NCBI GenBank assembly: GCA_963457665.1 | Contig: OY735233.1 | Coordinates: forward strand, 25,062,428-25,126,427 | DNA length: 64,000 nt | Direction: 5' to 3' | Source: Thysanoteuthis rhombus | Lineage: Eukaryota; Mollusca; Cephalopoda; Oegopsida; Thysanoteuthidae | Shown here: positions 1 to 11,037 of the stretch, one piece after another | Position numbering within the stretch: position 1 is the stretch's first letter | How the letters are laid out: every line of letters starts with the position of its first letter | Made by a program: the position numbers and the translations under genes | Notes under the pieces: generated by a model | Told to the model about the DNA's origin: nothing | Database searches by the model: none | What the model saw: only the letters and a program-made list of their open reading frames with translations

Positions 1-80
1 CCCCGAAAACAATTCTCCGTCTGTTTGTATTGCTCATTGTCTGCGTGCTGGTAGGTAACTTCTTCTGTTTCTCCGTATGT

Positions 81-106
81 AATATATATATATATATATA
101 TATATT
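81..106. repeat. (TA)n microsatellite
   Basis: A short run of alternating T and A, the first of many in the window. The flanks (1-480) are AT-rich and I see no gene in them. Confidence 0.9.
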
Positions 107-483
107 TCCATGTAACATGATATTTATTTATATGTTGCGTAATAGATTCGGCACCACTCCGGTCCAGGTATTTCTTTCCTGCCGTTCTCTACCGTTGGAA
201 GTTGCTTTAAATATGATGAAGACGGATTGTTCCTTCTTTGATGATTTGCTAATTGAGTTACATTTTCTACATAGCTACCGCTAGACTAGGAAATGATTGG
301 CCGACTAAAGGAGATAAGAAGCTGTTATGAAATCTTTTTTAATCACCGCTACCCACAACTGACTGGTTTAATCACTGCTGCTGGGTTTAGGTTATTCATG
401 TGATCTGACATTCATATCTATCTATCGATCCAATTTTTGATTGCAGTGTTCCAATCTTTTGGAACTTTATTTTGTTAAATGCA

Positions 484-630
484 GAACTGAGACTGGCAGA
501 ATATGAGATTGCCAGACGAACTAGACTGGTTCAGGAAATATTGGCTCCACGACACCCACGATACAGAGATTTGGTGAATCCTGAGGAAGGTGTATGTCCA
601 AGAACGGACGATAAAAGACTGATGATGATC
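484..630 (+). mobile_element. RTE-type LINE, 3'-end fragment (copy 1)
   Basis: The segment aligns by eye to the 3' ends of the other RTE copies here (for example 60400-60546). They share the stretch encoding an RDELD.F.KYWL-like peptide, then a YVQRRT-like peptide, then the terminal (TGA)n. The reading frame is broken by indels. Only the extreme C-terminus of the reverse-transcriptase ORF and the 3' tail survive, as expected for a 5'-truncated LINE insertion. Confidence 0.75.
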
Positions 631-734
631 TATCCGGACTTTGCCCTACCCAAACAGTTCATTGTAGATACTTGAAATTTTGCACACACACTCCCCTAGG
701 GAAACTATTTTTTATTTATCTATTCATTTTTTTA

Positions 735-815
735 AAAATCCGCCCCCAATTGGTTTTTATTGGGTGCTTCAACTAGGAAAGTTTATGATAAATTGGTCCC
801 TTATTCTATGTTTAT
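735..815 (+). repeat. Family A fragment (copy 1)
   Basis: A short diverged match to the middle of family A: a T-rich stretch, a GGTTTTTATTGGG-like motif, AAGTTTATG, then AAATTGGTCCCTTA. The last motif is shared with copies near 26170, 45290 and 55670. Confidence 0.55.
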
Positions 816-1699
816 ATTTTTTATTGTATCATGAATTTATGATTCAAACAGTACTGGTAGGAAGAGATGAAAAGCAGCTTATATAGATCGCGGTGATTCT
901 TAATTTCCCTTGGAATGCTAGTTTTAGATACATCCAAGCATCTCTATAACACACTTTTTGGTCAGTCAGTCATTGATATGTTGGATTGATGTGAAACTTG
1001 GTACTGACCTTCAGGTGGACCATCCTCACCTTCCTTCATCGTCCTCGTCCTCTTCTCCTTCTGCTACTTCTACCACAACAAGTGCTGCTAAATATTACTT
1101 TTCTCAGCCCTATCATGTTGGATTGATTCCTGCTACTACTACCATGGATGGTGGACACATTGTTGAAATTATGGTTCTTATTTTCTCCATGGCCTGTGAC
1201 TCAGTGCTGGGTTGTTGGGACTATACAAATGATTTTATCATGAGTTTATCAAGGGCAAGATGGCCTGACAGAGCCCATCCTTCTTCAGTTTAGAATCATT
1301 GTTGTCAGTCTTGTTGCCAACTGTTGCTATTGAGCCCAGTCTACCCTACTATTTATTAGAGAAATATAGATTCATGTCTTCCCCGAGTGCATTAATCTCT
1401 CTCTCTCACCTCCATCTCTCATTCTGTGGAGTGTGTCATTGCTTGGTGTCGAATGCTTTTATTTTGAGGGAATTTCACTTAGCTGGATGAAGTGGTGTTG
1501 GGTGTAAGCAATTTAAGGCCTGAAATGCTATCAGTAATTTCTTGGAATCCAGATGAGGTTGACAAAAATTATAGTAACACTCAGCAGAAACCTGGAACAT
1601 GGTTCATAATTAAACAAATAAAATTCTAAGATACATCAATCATCAGATAATGTTATGGGTTGCACATCTATCTCATACAGAAGGTTCTAAAATCATGCT
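816..1699. other. No gene seen
   Basis: AT-rich sequence with short open frames but no convincing coding pattern and no clear splice-bounded exon. A serine-rich frame near 1040-1090 comes from a TCC/TCT-rich stretch and is not treated as a gene. Confidence 0.6.
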
Positions 1700-2096
1700 A
1701 GGTTGGTAAGATCTTGGTACAGCGAGCTCAACTTTCAAGAGGAAAATCCCACCTTTCCCTAAAAAGAAGAGTATATAACCAAAGCATCCTCTCAAAGTCA
1801 CGTATAGAGCTGAAACATGAAACCAAAAAACAAGAGTTGGAGATAAGATAGAAACCATTAGAAAACTCAATTGGCAATGAGAAGGACATGTTGCAAGAAT
1901 GGCAGACAATCACTGGACATCATGACTCATTACCTGGATCCTCAGAGATCATATGTGAAATTATAGCCGACAGAAAGTAAGATAGCTTGATGAGCTTGAC
2001 AAATTCAGAAAATACTGGCTCCACGATGCCAATGATAAAGAGGTCTTGAGGTCTATGTCCGATGATGGACACTAAACGGCTGATGATGATGAATGA
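1700..2096 (+). mobile_element. RTE-type LINE, 3' fragment (copy 2)
   Basis: The order of motifs matches the longer copy at 59855-60546: a peptide like STFK, one like LKRRVYNQ.IL, the VTYGAETWN-like block, a QWAGHVARMADN-like block, RDELDKFRKYWLHDA, and the terminal TGATGATGA. Stops and frameshifts occur throughout and about 120 bp around the RDHKTA.YI region is missing. It is a dead, internally deleted insertion. RTE elements encode an endonuclease and reverse transcriptase; neither catalytic domain remains here. Confidence 0.85.
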
Positions 2097-3197
2097 ATAG
2101 TGTGGGAAACTTTGGACGAATTTCCCTGTGCACTCAGCTGCTAATAGAGCACACTCTAAGCTAGGCTATTAGGGTGGAGGTATCCCTCTTGTGGATTTGC
2201 ATCCTATCAAGAAGGTGATCATGAAGACTTGTAAGAATGAAGTCCTGGTCTCTACCAGACTTGACACTTGCAAGGATCACTCAGGACTCGGTCATCAGCC
2301 ATTTAAACTCCAATCAAAGTCGTCTCTCATGTTATGGATGCTTCACCATTAATCATGTGGAGATAGTAGAATGGAGACAAAGCTGTGAAATTCGAGGATT
2401 CACCTAGATGTACAATCCTAGAGGAAGAAGGGACCCTCCCAATGGGTTGCTTGATTAATTTGGTTTTGTGCCCTACAATTTCAACTCGGCCCAAATTGGT
2501 AAAGAACACTGAAAAAAAAGAAAATGGTTAGCAGAAATTTAATTTAGAATTTTTAGATGCACGCATCTATTGCAATGATAACTGTTACTGACTGACTAAT
2601 TGACATGGCAAACGCCTCATACCATCTCTGCAAAGATTCCCTACCACTTATATAAAAGAAATTCCTGTATCTGATTTTGCTCAAGATTCATTTTAAAATC
2701 TTGCCTTTCAACTGGCTCAGGGCCAGTTTCATTGATAGATTTTATTAGCCGATTGACTGTCTGCTGCTTCTATGAGAGAAAAACATTGGAGGAAGTTTTC
2801 TTTGTTTAATGAATAATAAAATCCTTCTCAGCTTTGATATAATTTTTTCTGAAACACTTGAAGTTTATTTTCATTGTATTTCAATTCGTTAGTTTGTTTA
2901 TAAAAATGAATTGTGATTCAATGATACATAGTTTTTATATATTCATTATCATTAGAAAAGTGCCTGGGTGAGGATGTGCTTGAATTGGGCATCTATGGTC
3001 TGACTTTCAGGCTTGTTTTTTCTGTTGAAGCCTTACTGTTCTAACTTTTCCTTCATATCAAATCAGTTACAGAATTTGATATACTAAGGCAGTACCTGAT
3101 TGGAAGGGGGCAGACTTGATGGTGTGTTGAACAGTTTGCCTCAATAAAGTGATAATTTCTCTGTCATACAAAACTATGGCTTCAAAATTTTTCAGAC
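2097..3197. other. No gene seen
   Basis: Low-copy-looking AT-rich sequence. I found no coding exon, tRNA-like box pair or tandem repeat. Confidence 0.5.
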
Positions 3198-3246
3198 ACT
3201 TCTCTTCAGTGTTGCCAATTTAGATTTTTCATAAATCTAATATTGA
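3198..3246 (-). repeat. Family E fragment (inverted)
   Basis: The reverse complement resembles the TTGGCAGCACTGAA core of family E at 27810-27830 and the related stretch at 18100-18120. Both carry an adjacent AT-rich palindrome containing CTAAATTTAG-like motifs. Confidence 0.5.
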
Positions 3247-3317
3247 TCTAAAGAGCAGAAGTCAAGGGAAATAATTAACGGGTACTAAGAAAGAAGATCT
3301 ATAATCTATGATTAATT

Positions 3318-3536
3318 CTATTAGATTTCTTAAGAATTGCTGATCGAAGAAACTTCAAAGTAGACCCTGCATTGCTTTGTTTGCTGACTAATATATTTGG
3401 CAAGTTTTGACAACCTATAATGACCAGTTGTAAAAGTAATTATGGTGCATTAGATTTCTTGAGAACCACTGATCCAAACAACTTCAAACTGTACATGTGC
3501 TGCCTTGTGTGCTTATTGATATATCTGGTAGAAGTT
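3318..3536. repeat. Two-copy tandem duplication, about 131-bp period
   Basis: A block beginning ATTAGATTTCTTAAGAA and containing an ACTTCAAA motif followed by a GCATTGCTTTGT-like stretch recurs from about 3452 with roughly 75-80% similarity by eye. It is an imperfect tandem pair with no coding potential. Confidence 0.65.
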
Positions 3537-3758
3537 TATTTGAGTTATTGAGTAATCACAGCGCATACATGCACGCAGATCTCTACAATTGTTGTAAGAG
3601 TAGATCGTGTGTGAAGAGCAATATATGAAAAAACGGTCTTTTGTAAAGTTACTAAGTACTTTATTCGGTTTGGCTGCATTGGTACTGATGACTATATGCA
3701 TATGCATACCCATTTATGTTTGTTTTTCACTCCCCTCCCACATACCTATATTTGTGTT

Positions 3759-3760
<2 letters not shown>

Positions 3761-3813
<53 letters not shown>
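3761..3813. repeat. (TA)n microsatellite
   Basis: An uninterrupted TA run of about 52 bp. The open frames reading IYIYIY on both strands are shadows of this run. Confidence 0.95.
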
Positions 3814-3817
<4 letters not shown>

Positions 3818-4119
3818 CACATGTATATTTCAATATACTTGGGGAAGTTTTTTTTGGATGTCCCTCTACTTCTTCCAAACACTGCATTGTTGCCATAACT
3901 ATTGAATTAAGATACGTATTTGCACTAACTGGGAGAATGCATTAGATTTCAGACTGCTCTAAATGTAGTGGAAAGCAATTTCATATCTGATGTGGAAAAT
4001 AACTTTTCACAGGAGATCGGATAGTGCTTTACCTAATCAAACCAAATATGCCTTCATTGACAATGGTTCGGGGACTTTTATAGCTACTTTTCAGCCTGAA
4101 AAATGCTAGCCATTCTGCT

Positions 4120-4125
<6 letters not shown>

Positions 4126-4160
<35 letters not shown>
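4126..4160. repeat. (TA)n microsatellite
   Basis: A TA run directly upstream of the first copy of the block with the hammerhead-like motif. Confidence 0.95.
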
Positions 4161-4163
<3 letters not shown>

Positions 4164-4166
4164 AGA

Positions 4167-4345
4167 TTCCACATCAAACCTATAACCTCTAAAAGCGTGC
4201 ACACACACACACAAACACTACTGAAGATGGGAATACCTCCCGAAACATGACTAGACCATTAATAAATAACATTTACAGATAAATAAACCTAATTTCAAAA
4301 CAGTTTACTCCCGAGTCTGTCTCACTCTCTACAGTTCATATTTCA
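4167..4345 (+). repeat. Dispersed block with hammerhead-like motif, copy 1
   Basis: The block runs from ATTCCACATC through CCTATAACCTCTAAAAG, a (CA)n run, the motif at 4221-4246, CCATTAATAAA, and on to CTACAGTTCAT. A second copy lies at 4571-4795 in the same orientation. The order of a CTGANGA box, a short hairpin and GAAAC recalls the hammerhead ribozymes described in Penelope-like elements. The mobile-element class is inferred. Confidence 0.75.
4221..4246 (+). ncRNA. Hammerhead-ribozyme-like core, probably degenerate
   Basis: CTGAAGA (4221-4227) fits the CUGANGA box. GGGA (4229-4232) and TCCC (4238-4241) can pair around a 5-nt loop as stem II, followed directly by GAAAC (4242-4246). One extra base (T4228) separates the box from stem II, and flanking helix I is weak (about 3 bp). 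Self-cleavage is therefore uncertain. The same design appears at 4674-4699 and 37828-37860. Confidence 0.4.
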
Positions 4346-4570
4346 TGTATATATATATATATATATACACTATCCCTAACATACCCACACAATCTAATAC
4401 CTTATCACTTCCCCCCTACCTTGACACTTTTTGTCCTCTCCAAGACCAACTGCTGCTGCTAAACCATACACTTCATCACTGGCTGGACTTTCTCTCGCAC
4501 AACAGGATGCCCCCAGCAGATGGGATACCATTTTTTGCTCACAAAGCAAAGCTCCTGATGGTGGACTCAT

Positions 4571-4597
4571 GTTCCACATCTAACCTATAACCTCTAA

Positions 4598-4665
<68 letters not shown>

Positions 4666-4788
4666 ACACACAACTGAAGATGGGAATACCTCCTGAAAGT
4701 TGTCTAAACCATTAATAAAAACATTTACAGATAAATGAACCTAACTTCCATACACTTTACTCCTGAGTTTGTCTCACCCACTACAGTT

Positions 4789-4795
<7 letters not shown>
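4571..4795 (+). repeat. Dispersed block with hammerhead-like motif, copy 2
   Basis: This is a second copy of the 4167-4345 block, expanded by a longer (CA)n run (4602-4662). Its hammerhead-like core is at 4674-4699: CTGAAGA, T, GGGA, loop, TCCT, GAAAG. The last stem II base and the C after GAAA are changed, so this copy looks more decayed. Confidence 0.75.
4602..4662. repeat. (CA)n microsatellite
   Basis: A pure CA run inside copy 2 of the block. Copy 1 carries only a short CA run at the same place, so the array expanded in one copy. Confidence 0.95.
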
Positions 4796-4838
<43 letters not shown>

Positions 4839-4850
4839 TTATATATAGTC
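4795..4850. repeat. (TA)n microsatellite with T interruptions
   Basis: A TA run closing copy 2 of the block and leading into family C. Confidence 0.9.
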
Positions 4851-4855
4851 TAAAA

Positions 4856-5215
4856 TAATATCCATATATAATATATTATGATAATACCCTATATAAAATG
4901 ATTAAGTTCTTGAATGACATAAGCTATATATTAGAATCATAGCTGAAGTGATCAATATTGCTGGGGTGCCACATTAATATAGCTGTTCTGTTTTTAAAAT
5001 TCTCGAAACACTTGTATATTGTAAACAAGTGATGATCCCCATAAGAGACAATTTATACATTGTACAATGATAACAAAGTATACATAAAACTGAAAAAAAA
5101 ACACTAGAGAAAAAATTACATTAATTACTTTGACAGATATTGGGAAACAAATGACTGATTTGACTTGTAAAGTTTTTCAATATTTAGTATTTAAAGCTGT
5201 AAATCTCTTTAGACA
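4856..5215 (+). repeat. Family C repeat, copy 1
   Basis: Extensive similarity to 7245-7600. Shared motifs in order: ATAATACCCTATATAAAAT-like, GACATAAGCTATATATTA, a GTGATGATCC-like stretch, AAAATTACATTAA, and ATTGGGAAA.AA.TGACTG. Similarity is roughly 75% by eye. No open frame is conserved, so it is a non-coding dispersed repeat of about 350 bp. A (TA)n run follows copy 1, precedes and follows copy 2, and follows the tail fragment at 24420. Confidence 0.75.
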
Positions 5216-5249
5216 TATATACATATATATATATATATGCAATGATTTT

Positions 5250-5400
5250 AAGTTGCGTTATATCATATAAAATTTGATTCCTACAACAGCCCCATTTTCT
5301 TTGATTATAATGATGCAGTCTAGGCCAAGTGATACATTAATCATGTAATGACGGGAGAACATTTCAAATGAGAGGTTCTGTATAGTATCATGCAATTTAT
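5250..5400 (+). repeat. SINE-tail fragment
   Basis: Matches the 3' body of the tRNA-derived SINE at 23690-23880: CAACAGCCCC, ATTTTCTTT, GTGATA.ATTAA, TGACGGGAGA and ATTTCAAAT occur in the same order. The tRNA-like head is missing. Confidence 0.55.
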
Positions 5401-5475
5401 TATCATTCTGTTGGATCATATATATCCATTTCTTGATCTATCTATATATATATATATGTGTGTGTGTGTGTAAAT

Positions 5476-5917
5476 GAAAATGGCAATTGAAAGGTGAAGA
5501 GAAGAACTCAAGAGATATGAATTACATCTCAAAATTTTTTATCATTCCCTTGGCATATTTTGATACATTTCAACAGGGACCACCCATCCTTTTCGGAGAA
5601 AAATAAATTTGTGGGAGTTCACAGAGAAAAAATTTGCTGTTTACATGCTTGATGCTGAAGAAGAGAATGTCAGTATCCCATCAGAGATGTAAGCAGCCAA
5701 TTTTTTCTCAGTGAACCTCTGTAAATTTGGTATTTACCTAAAAAGAGAATGGGAATATTTCTGTATTATTTGATTGTTTAGTAGGAGTGGGAGGGGAGGC
5801 TGAAAAAGATGACTGGCTCCTGTCGAAATGCCTCGGAATATGCCCACAAAAAATCTTTTTTAGATGTAACACCTATCTCTTGAGTTTATCTTTTCACCTT
5901 CCAATTGTCATTTTCAT

Positions 5918-5921
<4 letters not shown>
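5476..5921. mobile_element. MITE-like element with ~100-bp imperfect terminal inverted repeats (family B, copy 1)
   Basis: The left arm (about 5476-5578) contains GGCAATTGAAAGGTGAA, CTCAAGAGATA, TTACATCTC and GGCATATTTTGA. It is the imperfect reverse complement of the right arm (about 5822-5920). The element is about 445 bp and encodes nothing. The left side abuts (TATA)(GTGT) and the right side abuts (TA)n. A second full copy is at 34695-35150 and a half copy at 24160-24420. Long inverted ends with no transposase suggest a non-autonomous DNA transposon; the superfamily is not identifiable. Confidence 0.7.

Positions 5922-5972
<51 letters not shown>
5920..5972. repeat. (TA)n microsatellite
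   Basis: A TA run that starts exactly at the right end of the family B element. Confidence 0.95.
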
Positions 5973-5973
<1 letters not shown>

Positions 5974-6839
5974 TGAGTAGAATTTTCATAAAATTCTAAA
6001 GAAGCCTTATTTATCCTAGTGATGCTTGTGTATGATTTACCCCCGTACCACTAACTTTAAAAAATGCAAATCTATCCACGTTTGTGTGTGTGTGTGTGTG
6101 TGTTTGCTTTTGTAAGAACTACACTTTCGTAGAATTACGTACAGATTATCTTTTATACAAAGAAGCTGTGTTATTTCCTTTGATTTTTCAATTTCCTTAT
6201 CAGCCCAAAGCCAAAACTCTTCATCTTCATATGGCATTGATAGGAAGCAGAGTGTGTAGGAATGGTGCAGTGATTTTGATTGAATCATCGAGACGGAATC
6301 TCTCTGGCCACAGGCAACACTGGAATTGCCTCGAAGGATGCTTATCTCTAAAGCTATACTTCATAGACTACACTGGTTGACTCTTGGAATTCTTCAGATG
6401 TATGTGTGTGAGATATACACTACTGTCTATAATTATTGTGAATTTATTTTGGAATTGACTTTTTCATTTTTTTAATACTACTTAAACTAAGAAGATATAA
6501 ACAGTAATGCATGTTCTTGCAAATTTGGGATTCTGCTCTTATTCCAATATTCTCTACAAGGAGCATTTAAACCATTGTTAACCTCATGCTAACGTTCTGA
6601 TAGACAGTGCTGTATGCATATATTGTCTAACTGCGGGCAAAGTTGTTGTTGTCTTTGTTTTTCCACCGTAACAAGAACAAGAATAATATGCTCCAAATGT
6701 AGGGGAGAAAACTCTTCACTGATTGCATCTCCAATAATGTATTACATAAAATTGCCCACTCCCAATGCCATATAAAGTCACTCATTTTCTTCTCTTATTC
6801 CTTAACTGAATGATGTAATTCATTTACAGCCCCTTACGT
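5973..6839. other. No gene seen
   Basis: Contains a short (GT)n at about 6082-6103. The remainder is AT-rich without a supported exon or repeat match. Confidence 0.5.
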
Positions 6840-6937
6840 CTGGTATCAATAAACAAAGATCCTTAGTATAAAAGTTGCATTAATAACCTTCAGTTAGAAT
6901 AGGATAAGAAGTGGAGTTTGATCCTGCAACAGCCAGA

Positions 6938-6945
<8 letters not shown>
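6840..6945 (+). repeat. tRNA-SINE-like remnant
   Basis: Shares AAAAGTTGCA.TAAT, CTTCAGT and GTGGAGTTTG with 46865-46955. It ends in GGAGTTTGATCCTGCAAC, which resembles a pol III B box (GGTTCGANNCC) region. The A box is not clear. Confidence 0.4.

Positions 6946-6975
<30 letters not shown>
6942..6975. repeat. (TA)n microsatellite
   Basis: A TA run directly after the SINE-like remnant. Confidence 0.9.
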
Positions 6976-6979
<4 letters not shown>

Positions 6980-7244
6980 AGAGAATTTGTCAAATTCTTT
7001 GGTTGAATATGTTGGTAGAAAATCAACAGGAAGTTTTTCTGTGTAACTAATATTCTTTAAGATGATATCATAAGTTGGTTGGTTTGTGGTCTGAGATTAA
7101 AACCAACATAACAGATTTAATATTCACATGGGTGAACACTCAATAAAAGTGACATAAAAAAGAGTCACATCTGTTGTTGGGTAGCAGGGGGTAACCTATG
7201 TATTTAATCCCCATGTTTCAAAAAAATCAAATAATGTGTATATA

Positions 7245-7600
7245 TATAAATAAAATCCATAACATCCATATACAATACATTTTGATGATACCCTATATAA
7301 AATAACTGCTTGTAGTATGACATAAGCTATATATTAAAATCATAGCTCATGGGAAAGTGGTGTTTGATTAACAATGCTGCTGAGTCATGTCGATATAACT
7401 GTTTTGTTTTTAAATCCCCAAGACTGTTACATGATAAACAACTGATGATCCTAACAAGAAAAAAATTGAACTTTGTACCATAATATCAAATTCTGTGTAA
7501 AATATTAAAAGAAATGAATAAAATTACATTAACAGAAATTGGGAAATAAGTGACTGCAATGAAAAACTTTAGAACAATAGTTTTTTCTATTCATTTAGCA
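7245..7600 (+). repeat. Family C repeat, copy 2
   Basis: The second copy of the 4856-5215 element in the same orientation, sharing the same ordered motifs over about 340 bp. A (TA)n run follows its right end (7619-7666). Confidence 0.75.
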
Positions 7601-7614
7601 TAAAGCTTGAAAAA

Positions 7615-7618
<4 letters not shown>

Positions 7619-7666
<48 letters not shown>
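7619..7666. repeat. (TA)n microsatellite
   Basis: A TA run at the right end of family C copy 2. Confidence 0.95.
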
Positions 7667-7672
<6 letters not shown>

Positions 7673-8948
7673 ACTCATCCACATAAATTTATGAAGATGG
7701 TGAATCTTTGTTTAATTGTTTATTTGCTTGATTTCTTGCATTCTTAATTGCTATCCTAACAGCTGCACCCTTACAGCTAAAAATTTATTGAAGGAAAATC
7801 TCTTTTTTTGCCCGTGAATGTGTGCAGTGGGGATCACACACGTGCACCCTTAACTTTTTTGTTCATCATTCAATAGAGGGGAAGATAATCAGTTCTTTCT
7901 TTGATGTATGCCATTGTTGTATGACTCTTTTAGATGTCAGTGTGCCATGAAATATAGTGTGCCATCTTCATATCGAACCAAACTTGACTCCTCCACCCAT
8001 TCTAGATTTCTTCCTTGCTTCCGTCTCCAGAAGTGTCCGTGGCTGCACTTTTTTGGACATGATACAAATGGTCAGAGATTGCAGAATTCATCTGTTGAGT
8101 ATTCAATATTTCATCCTATTTCTAATTAACTTGTTGAATACGGACGCCTTTTGAGAGTCCATAAACCCGAATGGCTGCTTTGGCTGACAGGCGTACTTCA
8201 TTTGCAAACATTGATATGTTCCGATGCCCCCAGAATTGTAACCTTCTGACTCCGGGTTGCATTGATCAGACACTGTCCACGTCATATTTGCTGTTTGTCT
8301 GCCCTTGTGAACTCTTGTGCTCCTGGAATCGTGGCCGTCTGTCTGCAGATATTGTATAGCTCCTGGGTGTCTGAATGAAGGAGTGGTACTTGTGAGGGGG
8401 GTCAGTGTTCGAAGGGTTAACTTGTGAAATGAATAAGTGCAGTATTGAACATTGAAGAAAAATATTTACAATTCTTTTAATCATATCAATTTTTATCAAC
8501 GCACTGGCATAGTACCCATTGAAAAAGACTGGATTATTTATTACTTATGGATCGGTACTCTTCATGTAGAGATTTCCAATTCTCTTAGCCATGTAAGCAA
8601 CTTTTATCTTTGCGGGAATTGGGAAAGGAATAAATCCAACTCACATCCCCTAGCTCAGGGTAAAATGGCTTGGTAGACTGCACTCTCTAGCCATGGGAGG
8701 TAACTTGTCTAAAGGGAGGGTCCCTGATAGAAACCCTTATCCAACCCATTGGCCAAGTGTGGCTAGTATGACACTACACTCAGTCAAAACCACAATGTCA
8801 CCAGATATCTCTGGGGTAGAACCTGCAAGGGTTTCCTCATTAGGGCGTGAGAAAAACCTGATGATGGTGGTGGTATTATTGGGAGATGTTACTGCAATAC
8901 CCTGAGTAGTGCGGGTTTCGATGTAGTACAATATGTGGTAATGCTGTA
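7667..8948. other. No gene seen
   Basis: Several 60-75-codon frames occur but none looks like a protein domain. A short motif, GGGGTCAGTGTTCGAAGGGT near 8400, recurs in diverged form near 24650 and, inverted, near 60775. It may be the edge of another repeat. Confidence 0.45.
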
Positions 8949-9215
8949 CATCATCATCATCAGTCTTTTAACGCTCATCGTTGGACATAGACCCTCCCCA
9001 AGCTTTGCCAGATCTCTCTATCATGAGCATTGAGGAGCTAGCACTTGATGAATTCGTCTAGCTTGTCCCGCTGTCTTACTTAATGCCAGCCACATTTCTT
9101 AGGATCCAGGTTGCGAGTCGCAATGTCTAGTGGTTGTCTGACATTCTTGCAACGTGACCAGCCCATTGCCATTCGAGTTTTCTAATGGTTTCTATGATGT
9201 GTCTGTCTAACTTCG
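8949..9215 (-). mobile_element. RTE-type LINE, 3' fragment (copy 3, inverted)
   Basis: Begins on the plus strand with CATCATCATCATCAGT, the complement of the (TGA)n tail. It continues with the complements of the YVQRRT-like, FRKYWL-like and QWAGHVARM-like coding blocks seen in the other copies. It is truncated and full of stops. Confidence 0.8.
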
Positions 9216-9804
9216 ACTAAGTATGAACTGAAAAGGAAGGCATTGAATTGTAATAAGATTTTGAACAGTGCAGTCGATTTTTAAACGAATTAACCGCACT
9301 AATCCAGGCTCATACAAACACTTGCCAAGTAAGCTTAGGTTAGTTTGGGTGTATGTAGTGTGTTTAAATGAAATCTTGCATATGGTATTATTGAGTGTAC
9401 AAAAAAAGAATAAAACTTTGGAATGTGAGTAACCCTATCTGATAAGGATACATCGAGGATCCAATGGGCAGAATGTCCCGAGATAAGAATGACGTAAAAT
9501 TCTGGTTGAAATCCTTTTGGGACAGTCTCAGATTTTCCCATGATTGCTGGTTTTTCTTGTGATAATCAGAAAATTGAGAATGAAAAAATCTCAACAGGAA
9601 AGAAGCTTCACACATTGGTCATCTAGTTGAAATTGAACTTTGTTTTGCACAACTCAGGGTTTTGTCTGTAAACCCCTCAGCCTAATATATCTCAGATTAA
9701 CTGAAATATTTATTCCCAGCTTCGGTCTTTTCAAAGCAGTTTGGAAATATTTTACTATTTGTTTGTATAAACAGCCACAGCAGGTTTACATATTATAGGA
9801 AGGC
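9216..9804. other. No gene seen
   Basis: AT-rich sequence without a supported feature. Confidence 0.5.
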
Positions 9805-10130
9805 TTTTTCTATCATTCATAAGATATTTTTCATTCATGGGATTTTTTTCTTCATTCATGGGATTTCTCTTTCATATTAATGGGATTTTTTTTCATTGAT
9901 GAAATTTCTTTTTTTTCATTCACTAGGTTCCTTCTTTCATACGAAAAATTTCTTCTTTTTTTTCTGTAAGAAATTTTTTTCACATGTATATATTACTATG
10001 TATAGCAAAATATTTTTATGCTTTTCTTTATTTTTTTTCATCTTTTTTTCATTCTTTTTTTTTCATTTTTATTTTTATTTTTTTCGTTTTTTTCACTTCT
10101 TCATTTATCTTTTTCACTGCCTTGTGATTG
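9805..10130. repeat. T-rich imperfect repeats
   Basis: From about 9810 to 9930 a TTTTTCATTCATGGGATT-like unit repeats imperfectly about five times. It grades into a T-rich, nearly homopolymeric tract to about 10120. The phenylalanine-rich open frames here are composition artefacts. Confidence 0.7.
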
Positions 10131-10489
10131 GAAGGCAATAAATGATAGTCATGTAGGGTGGAAGTTTGTTGATTGTTACGCTAGGGTGGGGGTCGAAGGT
10201 GAAGCCCAACCATTGGGTAACAAATCTTACCAATAATCTTCCACAGACATTCTGACCTCGACCTGCTCATCTGCGAAATCCTCATGGCTAAATACGCAAT
10301 TTCCATTCATATTGGACTCTAGATCCACATACGTCAGCAATATATACTCAGGATAAATAAAGTTCACCCAAGTGTGAAGAGTAGGATAAGCCCCATTGCA
10401 TTCTCTCCTGGCAGAGCTCAAAATTTAAAAACAAAACCAATGCTCTCAAGTCAGCCATTATTAATATTATCAACACCTTTTTTTTATAT

Positions 10490-10497
10490 GTGTATTC

Positions 10498-10528
<31 letters not shown>

Positions 10529-10639
10529 AATGTATTATTTAGGAAAGAAAATCTGAGAAAAAATTTATTCATATGTATATATACATGTATGTGTGTGTGT
10601 GTGTGTGTGTGTATAAAAATATATGTATATAAACATACA

Positions 10640-10683
<44 letters not shown>

Positions 10684-10990
10684 TATAGATAAATATATAT
10701 GCATAAATATAGATATGTGTATGTGTGTGTGTATATATATGTATGTGTATGTGTGTGTGTATATATATGTATGTATGTGTGTGTATATATGTATATGAAT
10801 GTATGTGTATTTGTATATAAATATATGAATATGTATGTAGATATATATGCATTCATGTATATGAATATATATATATATATATATATAAATGTATCTGATT
10901 GTGTGTATGTGCAAATTTATATAGGTGTGTGTGTGTTTATATATGTGTATATGTATAAACGTATATAGGTTGGTGCATGCATATATCTGC

Positions 10991-11036
<46 letters not shown>
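10490..11036. repeat. Composite (TA)n/(TG)n/(TATG)n microsatellite field
   Basis: About 550 bp of alternating pyrimidine-purine sequence with pure TA runs at about 10498-10522, 10643-10681 and 10992-11034, and TG and TATG stretches between them. The 242-codon minus-strand frame (10348-11076) is a by-product of stop-free dinucleotide repeats. Confidence 0.95.
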
Positions 11037-11037
<1 letters not shown>

